From positions 1 through 64,000 of the forward strand of contig CAJQUW010006147.1 of NCBI GenBank assembly GCA_907163375.1: a stretch of 64,000 nucleotides of DNA. The letters run 5' to 3'. This DNA comes from Prostheceraeus crozeri. Its lineage: Eukaryota; Platyhelminthes; Polycladida; Euryleptidae. Each line of letters begins with the position of its first letter. Within the stretch, counting starts at the first letter, position 1. Below the pieces are notes generated by a model that searched no databases, was not told where the DNA came from, and saw nothing but the letters and a program-made list of their open reading frames with translations. Below, one piece after another: positions 45,555-57,900 of the stretch. The position numbers and the translations under genes were made by a program.

Positions 45555-45705
45555 AGTCCCATTTGGTCATACATTCATTGCATCTTGTCCACAATTCTTC
45601 TCCATTCATCTCTGTCCTGAGTAATCTTTTTCCACTCGGTGATGTCCTTTCTCTCCTCCATGCCACTCCAATGTTCTCTAATAATGTTTTTTAATGATAT
45701 TCGCT
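45555..45705 (-). mobile_element. LINE 3' end fragment (RTE-like)
   Basis: The minus strand reads HWSGMEERKDITEWKKITQD followed by RDEWRRIVDKMQ. This is the common C-terminus of RTE-group LINE proteins (W..xxxDR..WR.IV). Only about 45 codons are preserved. It ends just upstream of the possible 5' UTR acceptor of the SIDT gene. Confidence 0.55.
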
Positions 45706-45767
45706 TAAGCGCAAACCTGTCTAATTATACACGACATTTTCATTTTTTCCAGCTCATTGATGTAATT

Positions 45768-45956
45768 ATGAGCATTCATATTTGCTTGCTTTTGGCGGCT
45801 ATCTGTGTAGGAATTTCCGTTCCTGCAACGAATGGCTACGAATTAGTTATCAGTCCTTATTCAGACGAGGCTGAGTTCAATAAAATCATCAAAGGAAATG
45901 TCAGCCGTGGTATTCAAAGAATTTACGTCTTCAATTATCGGGAGAAGAGTAATTTG
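45768..45956 (+). CDS. SIDT: SIDT exon 1: signal peptide and first strands
   Basis: ATG at 45768 starts MSIHICLLLAAICVGISVPA, a clear secretion signal, then YELVISPYSDEAEFNKI and RIYVFNY; donor gtaagt follows, phase 0. An in-frame Met farther upstream (45639) lacks a signal-like N-terminus. A strong acceptor (tttttccag) at 45751 sits 16 bases before this ATG, which suggests a non-coding 5' exon to the left. Confidence 0.88.
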
Positions 45957-48900
45957 GTAAGTTTTTGATGAATTCGGAATCTGTGTAGTAAATCATAAAA
46001 AGTTGACAAACACCAGACAATTCTATTTAATTATTTTTGTGTACTTAATCTATTGAAAGAATGTATAGGGGATCACATAAACGCATGCTTGTACGTGATC
46101 AGCTTGAGATTCACCTACAGAAAACCAATTATTAGAAGTGCAGCGGACCGGGCTTTTTGCTCAAACCGGACTTAAGAAGCAGTCGGACTGGACATCGAAT
46201 GTTTTAATGAAATCAAATTATAGGGAATATTAAAGCATAATACATACAATTCATGTAATAAGGTGTCAGTTTAATACTTTCCAATCATTGAAACTCATGA
46301 TGCATCTTTTGATTTCATGCTGCATTTTGCAGTGATCGCAAAAAATTTCGAAGCGTGAGTGAAATTTGGGGAATTATCAATGGAATAATAATGTATCCTA
46401 TGATGCAAAAGCAATTATATACACATGCATGAAAACAAGAGAACATGCGCATGTACTATATGTGTGTTAGTGTCAGGGTTGGCTTTTTGCCGGCTAAAAC
46501 TGGTTTTTGCCACTAAGTGGTAAAAACTGGTTAAAATCGGCCAAAACTAAAATTCCGAAGTCAGTCAATTTCTTCACAAAATGATCGACAGCAAGTCGAG
46601 GTTTGAACATTACGATCCATGCGGGTTTGCAGATTGCAACTCTTATCTTGCAGACCATAACATAATGAGTGTTACAAAGCACATTCAATCTCAGATAGAA
46701 CCACATGATATCAGTTTTTATCACAAACGACAGGCGATGCTGCCTTTGTTTATAATTGCTCTGTCCTTTTCTTGTACCCTTTAGAACAAAAGTAGACTTC
46801 AGCACCACGTCGTTCCATTTAATAGAAATTGCCAGGTGAGAAAATGTGAATTCGTTAAATCTAAAAAAATGAAAATAAATATATGAATAAAACGGGCTAT
46901 GCATAGATCCAAATTGAGCAGCCACTTTCTTCATGTGGACGAGCTTCAGTAATCCCACTGTCATTCATCTGTTCTTCTGCAAGAATGCAGAGTGTATTTT
47001 AAAAGTCTTCGGTTTGATCAGATCTAGATATGAACCCTGGCCTCATGAATGCAGAGAGAACACCCTATCACAAGGCCTCTCCACCGGAAAATCTCAGCTC
47101 CCAAATCAAGCAATGTGCAACAGTCACTTAGAATGCATTTCTACTTTTTTTAGAAATGTACTAAATTTGCTAATGCCTGTGAATGGAGCAGATAATCATA
47201 ATTTGGAAGAGCAATTAATAATTATAATTCAATGACATAGTTCGCAGCAGCAATTTTGATAAAGCGTGGTACACAAGGTGCGTGTATGTTCCTACAACAG
47301 TCATGATCTCTATAAAAGAACATTTCCTCTAAGCTGCAAAATTTGTCGTTGTTAATAGAATCTGAGAGCGATTAACAATCGGGACATTTATTTTCATTTA
47401 TTTTGATACTCAAATTTGTTTAAAGTTTTTCGAATTTTCGTATTTTGAGCTGAAATCAAAACGTTTTGGTATTAAATTCATTTAATATAACATAGTCTTC
47501 TAAATATGTGAGGGCAAATTTCCATGACATGAAAAATGTTGCTAGAACATCTTTAATCTTGCCCTGGGAGTGCAGGATAAATTTCATAGAAATATTCGTA
47601 TAATCACGATGGGTATGGGACATTTGCCATAGATTTAGAAGACAAGCAATGCTATGAAGCCAGTGGGCAAGATAGTCGCAGAAATCTGTGACCGGATTTT
47701 TACATTTTCTTTCCCTTCTAGCTTCATGGAATACTTGTTTTCCGGCAAAAACACTTTCTATATAAAGCCAAGTGATTTCCTACTGACATGGACGTTTGAT
47801 GCATCTTATAATGAATGAAATTGATAAAGCAACAAAAAGCGTGCACGTTGTAAAGGATGCACAATAGCTTTATAACAATATGTGTGATAATAATTCATGT
47901 TCTTGCACTTATGCTTGGAGCATATTCTTGATTGAAACTTGATATTGATAAAGTTTGAATTGTGAAAATACTGGTCTGAATGTCTTTCGAATGATGAAAA
48001 AGTAAAATAAACTTATTATGACTAACGTTCATCAATTAAGTCAGGAGTGACGATGATGCTACCACATAACTGAAGCAGTAATGCTGGAAAAATAGTTTTA
48101 GCCAGTTTCTGCCAGTTTTAACCGAAAAATGGTGGTTTTTACCAGCCAACCCTGGTTAGTGTTGACTTTCTGTTGACATTTCGGAATGACTTCAGTTATC
48201 ATTAATGTAGCCGTTAGCTTAATATGAACACTCAGTTAAATAGTGCCGCCTCCTTCCGAGAAGGAGAGAACACAATTGCTTTTCATACATCATGACGCCG
48301 CAAAAACCACCATCTCTTGATCTGAGTTATTGTTTCTGTTGTTGATCGTGATAACCGATGAACTGAAGTATCAGAGAATCCTAGTTGGTCGAACCTGGCT
48401 TCCGTGGAAGTATGTTTTCACTAGCGCCAAACGACATTGCACCAAACAACGTGATGCGTTGTGTTGACGATGATGACAGTGATGCACTGTATTGACGACA
48501 GTGATGCGTTGTGTTGTCACACAAATTATGAAGTTTTTACATTTCCACATTTCAGACTCAAGCTTTCAGGGTTCACATTGGAAGTAACAATGCAAACGCT
48601 GATTACCCGTTGATGGTTGTTGTTCGCCAGCAGCGTTCAATACTCTCTTGGCAAGTGCCGCTTCATCTTGATTTTGCGTAAGTTTGAATCTGTTTCCTTT
48701 TTAAGATGAAAATTGCATGCCTGTCAAGGTCTGTTCGACCGAATGATGGCGCTCTTATTTTTGATGAATTTGGTTTGCGATTTTTTAGAAATGATCATTA
48801 AAGAATTAAGACAATGCCTATTCACTTGTTTTGTAATGATTTTTTGTGTTGTAGTCCTCGAAACAATGTCAATTAATTTTTGGCCACACCGTTCGGATTT

Positions 48901-51900
48901 ATAAGACAATCATTTGTTTTACGTTATCACTTTTATGTCGGACATCTTTCTATGCTGTACTATCAGGTGTGAGCACCGCTGTAACTGTGTCTCTCCCAAG
49001 CCGGGTGATGAAGAACTCTGGAAGATTGATAACAGCGCTAATTCTATAGCTCACCTTCACAACGAATATGACTGATATTGGATTATCGCACATGAAGACA
49101 ATCAATATATTAAATTAGATATTTCGACAGCATCACTTATTCAATTGCGAATTTGCGTGAGAAGACCCTCGATTGCGGATGTCACCCGCAAAATGCGGTT
49201 GACTTGACAAGTTTAAGATTGTTTATGGTTCTTCAATATCTATGAATGCTGGAAAAGTAAAATAAGATTGTTGAGGCTGTTTAATGTCAGCTCGTCATAT
49301 ATTTGTCCAAATCCCCACCGTTTTTGACTTGTCGAACTTGCGCTTCCCTCATTAGATCGATCCTTCCATGTGCATTCCCATGCTTTTGAAATATCCCAGA
49401 TCGCCTCTTTGAACAGTTTCTTCGATGTGAGCGATGACGCTCATCTGCAATCGAACCGTTGCCGATACAGTATGTATCCGGTTATTTAAGCAAGTAGCCC
49501 CTTTATCATCCTGTGGGAATGACTTGACGTCAACAGAGCCTCTCGACGAACTCACAACTCCCGAAATCTTGGACCACCAAGAAGCAGAGCGAATACTCTC
49601 AACATCCTTCATCCGCTTCGTCGCTATCTTTCACATTCTCCAACTATGAACAACTCCCTTTCCGTCACTGTCGTTTGTGTGTTCGTTTGATTGTTAGTGT
49701 CAACGATGGTTACAGACTTTTGAAGCTTAGTAAAGAGATTATTATTGTTATCACTTTTTCAAGTTATGACAGATGAGTGTATTGTCAAAGGGCGTCAGCT
49801 TGTGTATTAGATTTTGTTATAGTGGGATGTCGTTGAAAGCAGAATCATGTATCTGGGCGATAGACCAGGTAATTCTGGAGGTTGTTGTGAGGCCATAGCA
49901 GGCTATAAACGAGGAGTAAGCAGGGTTCGAGTCTGTCCACCTTGGATGGTTCACCGCTCTCATTAGAGGTTGTTAATCCTGACTTGGTGAGAGTTGCCTT
50001 GCTAGTATGGCATTGTACCTTGAGTGGGTGAGGGAGGGATGGGAAAAAGAAGAAGGAAATGTATTTGACAACTTTACAGCTGCATGCATGTTCTCTTGAT
50101 TTTATATTCGATCAGCTCAGTTCATGTTTGACATATTCCACAGATATTTCTACAAGGAAGTCAGCCGCACGTTGTGTCCGGTTGAAGATGAGCAGAAACA
50201 AGGCAACGATGTGAATCAGACAATCTACATGGAGATTTCGACCGACAGTCGCGATCCTCTCCACTATCATCTCAACGCCACCACTCTCACCAATTTTGAA
50301 TTGATGTAAGGCTTGAATTGCATTTCTTGCTCATCAGTCTCTCTATCTCTCTCTTCCTCCAACAGGCTCGGCGTAGGCATGAATTTCTCTCTGTCCCCTT
50401 CGGAGCCCAAGTATTACAAGTTCACTTTTCCTGACGGCGTCAACTCTGTTCGTCTGATAGCGGACTCTGATGATGATAGTTGCATGTACATGTCCGTCCA
50501 ATCAACTCACGTGAGTGTTGAGCATGGTAGAGAGATCTGTTGGAGGAACTACACCGAACTCAATAACTCTTGAGAACTTGTCTTATATACAGTTCCAGAG
50601 ATCCTCTGCGGATGAAGGGAGAACTGCTGAAACGTTTGATCATTGACAGCAAAATCTTGCGCATCTGGACTACCTAATCACCCGGATATAGAGAATATTA
50701 GAAAAGTGCTTTCTCCGTCACTATGTCAGAAGGACAAAGTACTTGAGATGATAGGATAGCTCAGTTGGTTGAGCGTTGCGGTTCGGTGCAATGCGCAGAA
50801 TGTCCAAGGTTCGAGACTGCTGGGGGAGGTCCCACCATCCTCACTAGAGATCGTTGATTCTACCCTCTGATGACAGTTGTCAGTGTGTGAAGAGGGTTCC
50901 ACTCCACCGATAACATGCGTCAAAATAAAGGAATCAAAAGCTGATTTAGCCTTGGTAGGAGAAACTACATCTCCATGGCAGGAGGACATGCGATTAAAAT
51001 AACCAGTCTTTTATGGGAACTCCTACCAAAACTTTGCGGAGGCAGGATTATGTTGTGGCTACTACCTTATGATGTAGACCGCTATTTAACGAACTACAGA
51101 AACAAGTTAAATATAAACTATGTAGATCTCCTGTGTATCTGAACACCCCTTGGCCTCTTGGCATAATTTATGCGGACACACAAACTTTCACTGCTTACTA
51201 AATCTGTTATATTATTAATTAGCTGTTCATAATAATTGTCATTGGTCATTTATTCATCTTTGACGATTTTTCGGTGGAAATAATATTCAATAACCAGAAC
51301 CTTCTTGAATGTTATTTCTACAGTGTGAAGATAATTCATTCATATTCACAAGAACTTCACGCCCTAGCGCTACTATGCCTTTTGAGTAGTTGATATCACA
51401 GACCTTGATGCAATCTTGCTTTCTGACACAAAATCAGAAGCTATTCAGCAGAAAATAATTGCGATGCACCAATAGATAAACGAGAGGCATTGTTTTGAAT
51501 CATTCACGATAGTTTTAGTAATGCATTGTCTCAGGCATCCGTGGTTCAACGTTCATACAGACTGTATCTAAGTCACGTCAGCAGCAACATCTCCATGATA
51601 ATTTTTCTTGCTGTTCAGTAGTTGAAGAACTTAAGCAACGTGGTTTTTATACAAAGTGTTCATCACTATGTTATTCTCTGCCGCTAGCACAGGAGTCAAT
51701 CAGTCCCCGACTTGAGTGCTGTGAATGAAGACACTTTTATCTGAACATTTCATACTAGCGGCTCGATCTTTTAAGGCTTGGTCATAGGCCTAACCACCGG
51801 ACTTCGCACATGTTCAGTGCATCCGTGTAGCATGTTTTTTGATGAATTATCTTCGTCATTGATTTCACTCGCTGGTTACGTCGCTGTTTTCTGGCAAGGT

Positions 51901-54900
51901 AAATCGTCATTTATTGATGCTGCCAACAATCATATCTACTAGTTAGAAAAGTTCTTTATGGTTGTCCAGAGTGATTATCGGGTACGTGGGAATGTATCAA
52001 TGGTAGCTTCATTCGACTTGGTAGAAAGAAGATTGTGGTAGTTAAATATAAAACATTAAACATAAAACAACATTAAAAATTAAATGTTGGCTCTAGAAGT
52101 GATTTTCGCCGTTCTAAAACTCCATAAAATATTTTCAGTTGCCAAATGCATCCATAATTTGACCTTAGTGAATAACTGGAGAGGATGTGGAAATCGAAGG
52201 TTGAATGATGATTGTAGATCGCATGACTAGTAAAGATGTCAGGATTGTACAATTTGTCATCCAAAGTAAAAGAGCAGCAAAACTTGTAAGATTGATTGCA
52301 TAATGGTCACGAGATGATGATGAAAGCAGCAAACATTCTGCCTGTCAATGACATGTGACACATGACAGCAATTGTCAATGACATGATTGTGCCATTATTG
52401 TTTGGATGTTCTTTGGACATCTTCGGATGGTATCGTCGATAATCGAGATGTGCCTCCTTTCTCTGATGCTTCACTGCAGACTGGTAATCTTGATGTCTTG
52501 GGAGTTACAGCTCCTCTGTCATGTCGAAGGCTGCTTCTTGTTGGTAAAATGAGTAAAATAATAATAAAAGGGGCCTTTCCACAGAATTAGACAATTTGCT
52601 CCTTCACTGTTCCTAGACAGGATGAACGCATACTAATAGGAATGCCACTCAGTCTCCTGTCAGTCGGCTTTTGGACACTAGTCAGTGAGCGGCGTGCGTG
52701 TTGCAATATCACTGCGGACACACAAAACACACATCGCTGTTTAGTTGCATTCAGTGTATGCAGTGAGGAAGTCTGCGAAGATGATGGTGAAATCATCAGG
52801 TGAACCAATTTTCGTGCACCTGCTATCTTCTTAACTAATCATCAGGCGGTCCAACATTTACCAGAAGACGTGTGCGCAGTGATCTGAAATCTTCGAATCT
52901 GAAGGAATCATGGCAATTGAAGCACTTTGATGGAATTCACAGCAATTCGCAAGCGAACCACGAATTATTTCTATCTCTGCAAGGTATTTAGGAATTCCTT
53001 TTCGCCCACTTACTAAGTTCCAGGCGGTGCCATCGCTTTGAATTGTCTTCACTTCTAGTAAACGGAAAGAGTTAATGAATCTAATTCTGTGAACCTTTCG
53101 TTCCCCGTCCCTCAAATTCTTCGAGGCTAGCACTTCAAAACCCATATCACAGTTCATGATAAGCAATGTGTGTCCAATTATACAATTCGAGTGTGCTGTC
53201 TCCAATTGTGATACTCGTTCTGTATTTTGAGTTGAAATTCGAAACTTAAACTCACTGTCTTATTGGATTTCTAGATAATTGTTCAAATGAAATCGGAGGG
53301 AATCATCAAGGTAGGGACATGCTGCATAATTATGATGTCTCTCTCGGTGACATTGATTTTGTCACCACAGACAGCATGCTATAATGCAAATATGGTTACT
53401 TCTATTCTTCCCCCCCACATTTTTCAGGTTTTCCAAGTTCATCAAATTTTGCCAAAGTTAGTCACATTGGATTTAGAATGGACTTCATCTGTCACTGAAT
53501 GACAGTACAACACAACTGAGAAGTCTTACTTGAACCCTGGGATGAAGGATTGGTGCCTTGGACACTCAGTTAGAATACAAGGTACAGCTGTGATCATGAA
53601 CTTCGTGTGATTGTTGTCTACAGACAATTGACGAGCAGTTGTCTAATTCTGAGGCTGCAAATGTTCTACAAGTCAGATAAGAGAGCTTTACAGACTCAAC
53701 GCTTTGCGACGCTAGTGAGACTCCCCGTAGGAGCAAGAGAAGATCGTGGACGATGCAACACTTCCGGGTGTCAACAACAGAAATGTGGGGGGGGGGGAAG
53801 AGAATAGAAATATATGTACTTTTGCTTGTTTTCCTGATATTTTTTTCGTTCTATGATAGGGCAATTTTCATGCTTTCCAGACGTTATTTATAAATTTCCT
53901 TCAGTCAATCAGCTGTAATACATTCAAGTTGAAGCGCCGATCAATGCCAGGACGCGTCGTCACTGAGGAAGTGACTGACGCCTCCTTCATCCTGGCCCAC
54001 TGGTTTATTTGCGTCATTTTATCACATCGATCTGCTGAAAGCAAAGTATTGTAAATATTTTTCGGCCGAATAGGGGGAAGAAAAAACAAATTTTTTTCAC
54101 ATCAGTTTTTGCATTCATTTTGTCTTCATCTTTCAGTGTCCTGTTTTCGACTTAGTTCGGAATGTTGCATTCAAAGGGACGCATGCCACCGTGACGAAGC
54201 AGGGAGTTATCACCATCCAGGTATGTCATGAACAGTTGTCATCTTTGAGAATGATCAAATCATGAAGCTTTCTTGAATTCCCCATCATGATTGCGATAGT
54301 GATGATGTTCACCAAATTATATTACATCAGAGGTAGCATCTTTTGACTGAGACCCATTGACTTTTTCCCTGTTACTATGCGAATTGTCAGACATATTTCC
54401 AGACAACATTGTAAAGTGCTGCATGTAAAATAGCACCATCGCACATTTGATTGACTGCGATTATGGTCTCTCACGGATGTCATGAGGAAATTTAGCGTAA
54501 GTAGGCAGATGAGACAATGAAGCAATTGCAGCTTCACTACGAATGTAAAAATTCCGATTCCTTTGGTTCATTTAGGCATTCTTAAACGGCGGCATCTGGC
54601 TTTATTAGAGGCCGATGTATTTTTCCTGAAGCTGAGAGCAACTTTCCATGAAAAAGCAACATCAAAGGTCAATTATACAACATCTTGGTGCACACTAAAC
54701 ACAATGATTCAGGACATAAATGTACTTTGAGCATTTGAGTGACACAACCTTTTCAATCCTCTCCACATGCCAGTAACTCCACCAACGAGATGCAGCGCCT
54801 GGTAAATAAATGATAACAACACTTGATATAAACAAGTAATTGATGCATCCAAAGTCGACCAACGGCAACAGACAAACGGGAGAGACGCTATCGAGTTTGT

Positions 54901-57900
54901 TTCTCATCTCAAGAAAATCATTGGTCTCCAATCGCAAGTTATTGTTGCCAGGCCTCGACTATACATGTAGAACTTCATGCTTTGGTTTCAACAACTCCAA
55001 GTTTCTGGAGTGTTCTCGTGCAGCAACAGCTTGTGACTGGAGGCCGACGACGTCACATTGAGGACCATTGTAAATGAGTCAAATGCTATCATCTGAAAAT
55101 AAAGAGTTTGTTATTGTAGGCCCTATGTCTGTGTGCACTATAATTAAGCTTGATTGGAAATCTAAAAGGACAATTTTGATTTCTTAGTCTGCTGTTACAA
55201 GATGCCTTGATGAATTTTACATGATTCTGCATTTCCGTCTTTCAGCGGAAGAGAATAACTACGCCTTCCTTCTATGTCGTGTTTGTTCTGATTCCAAATA
55301 ATGCCCCGTGTTCCAATCAGGCTCTCACCATCTTCCCTACAAACAGTAAGTCTTCTATGATGTACTCGTAGAATCGTGCGTGCTTTTGCTTACTGACAAA
55401 TTCTCACAGTTTTATTAATTTTATATTTTACATTTTCTGTTGTTGTAGTTTTATTTGTGTTTCCAATTTAAAAAAAGTGGTTATAGCTTCCGAGCTGTTG
55501 CAACGAGGAATTCCAAAGTGTTAGAATCATGGAGTTCCCAGGTGCTGTTCTCAGTGAATTCAAGTGGCTCTACTCAAGGAATTCCAAGCAGTTTTGTTGG
55601 ATTTTCAGTACAAGACTTTTTAGCACTGACTTAGAAGCCAATGATGGAAAATTGATCAAAAACCAGCAAACCATGTGAAATTGAAACAATGAATTGAAGG
55701 AACAAAGATGTGAAATCGTAGATTGCATTTAAAAAAGCTGAATCTGCTTCAAATATTGATGGCATATTATGTCGCTAGAAGCGATCCTACAATGCTTGAC
55801 GGGTTCGCTAAGTTAATAATTTGTTTCTTCGGATAACTTGATCACATCAACCACAGTCAATGAAAATTCCCATCCTGTGGTTGCAACGTCTGCTAGTCAG
55901 AATGTTCCGACGATAATCTTTCAGTTATTCGATCACTCAGATTCGTGAGTTTGCATCGAAGTTTGACGTTTTCAATAGGTGCTTTTGACACACTTCAATG
56001 TCAATCAGACATTTGCTCATGCCGAGCCTCATTCAAGTTCAGTACTTGCTTGCATGTTGAGTTATGCAATCAGATACTTGTATAGTGCTTTTCCGTGTCA
56101 ACTCATTCAATGGACAACCATATGCGGCAATCATGCGGGAGTTATGAAAGTGTAGTGTGAAATGTACGTCAATTGCACGAGTTCTGCAAAACACTAAGGG
56201 ATGTACGTGAATTGCACTAGTTTTGAAAACTCTGAGAAATATCCGCATCCCTTGTCTGAAGATCGCATGTTTGTGCACCTCAGTTGCCTTTCTTTGTTTC
56301 TGTTAGAAGTTGTTGATATCAACCAATAACAATAATAACGAAGACTAATGAGACTTATGCATTACATCTGCATGCTGTGTATTTCATGTTATTTTATCGA
56401 TGTAATTCAGTGCTCTGGAAACCCTCAGCAAGTAAGTCTTGATTGATATTTTACGCTGGGAAACCGCTTATGATTGTGTAACTACAAAATGAGATCTGCA
56501 TTTCAGGCACTGGTGCAGGTAAGTGGCTATGGGAAGATAATCACAAACTCAATCAAACACTGGAAATGGTGATCCACATTTTAATCTTTTGATCAGTGGA
56601 ATGACTGCATTGATTCATAGAGCGATATTTCTACAAAATATCCTAAAATTCGTAGAAGCTAATTTGTAGGACCACCAGACTGATCTGTAGAAGAACCCCA
56701 GAGCAAATTTGCAATAATGAACTGCCTCATTCTCGGGGATTGCAAAATACTCAGGTTTTCAGAAGTACCTAGATCTTGTTACAATAAATGAACATTGTCT
56801 GTAAAAGTTTCCAGATCCCCGTGGATGGATCCAATAACCTACTTAGGCCGAGAATTGCGGTAGCATTTTCCTTTGAGGACAAGCAGGAGACGATAACGCT
56901 GACACTACTTCGTTGATATCAAATACGTTGACAGATAATTATCGAGGTGTATGTTAATCAGTAGAGATAACAGATAATGACTAGCATAATCATCCTGTGC
57001 TGAGGCATTATGGTGAAATAATCTATATAACGTTCAAATAAATATTTTATATTCTGATGATGTGAAATTGAACTAACTTATCTGAAAGGAATGATGCATT
57101 GTCATCACTGCATTGTGCAATGTACATAGACGACACTATGATAAGTGACGTCTCTCTCTTGACGTATGCAGCCACCGTGTAAGCCTGGAAGGTGCGAGGA
57201 GTCTCGCGAAAGCTTGGTGCATTTACATGCCTAGTCTGGACCTTCTCCTGTTGGTCCCGGATATTCAATAAACATCAACAGCAGCTAATAGTTTTTGAGG
57301 GAGATTCCTGGAAAACTCCAAGCATGCTCAACTACCTCCCGTTTGCTGCAGTCAACCTATCTTATCATAATTCTCATCAATGCAGTATCAAAGTGTTATT
57401 GCAGGAATGGATGCGCTTGTCTATCTATGAGCAGATGTCATTCACGGGCAAATAGAGCATTCTATGTATGTATGGCAGCCGCTTCTGAATCGTGGCCGCG
57501 CCTTCTATTTGGAATTTTGTTGACAAATAGGCTGTTTACTTGCGCAGATTCCCACACTCCCAGTGTGAGAACGCATGCATGCAAGTCATGAGTCATTAGA
57601 CGCTTATTCCGAAACAATTATCACAAAAACGTGTTTGACACGGAAACACCGAAGAAATTGATAGAAAATATCACGCATCAACCAAAAAGAAGGCAAAGTC
57701 GCGAATATGCTGAACATCTTCTCATGTTATCCAAAATTTTTCAGGGATAGCTGTCGTGTTGCAAAATAGCATACAAGTCTATAATTACACAGATTTCTGA
57801 GTAATATGCGCGGTGTGTTCTCGAATCATTATTGAAAAGCTGACATTTTTTTACAGTGTTCGACCCCCGCACAGCTACGACCCATGAAAAAAGCTAGGGG

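Larger units (their letters stand above)
50511..54136 (+). other. SIDT intron 4
   Basis: 3.6 kb holding SINE family B copy 2 (50752-50945) and MITE family A copy 2 (52580-53091). The remaining stretches 50950-52579 and 53092-54136 show no coding similarity. A run of ten G residues occurs at about 53787. Confidence 0.6.

Noticed and set aside
45639-45767. Upstream Met as the SIDT start
   Set aside because: It adds 43 residues before the signal peptide and overlaps a LINE remnant; the Met at 45768 gives a normal secretion signal.
52858-53205. 115-codon minus frame in SIDT intron 4
   Set aside because: Its first part lies within MITE family A copy 2, and the homologous copy at 2606-3131 does not keep the frame.
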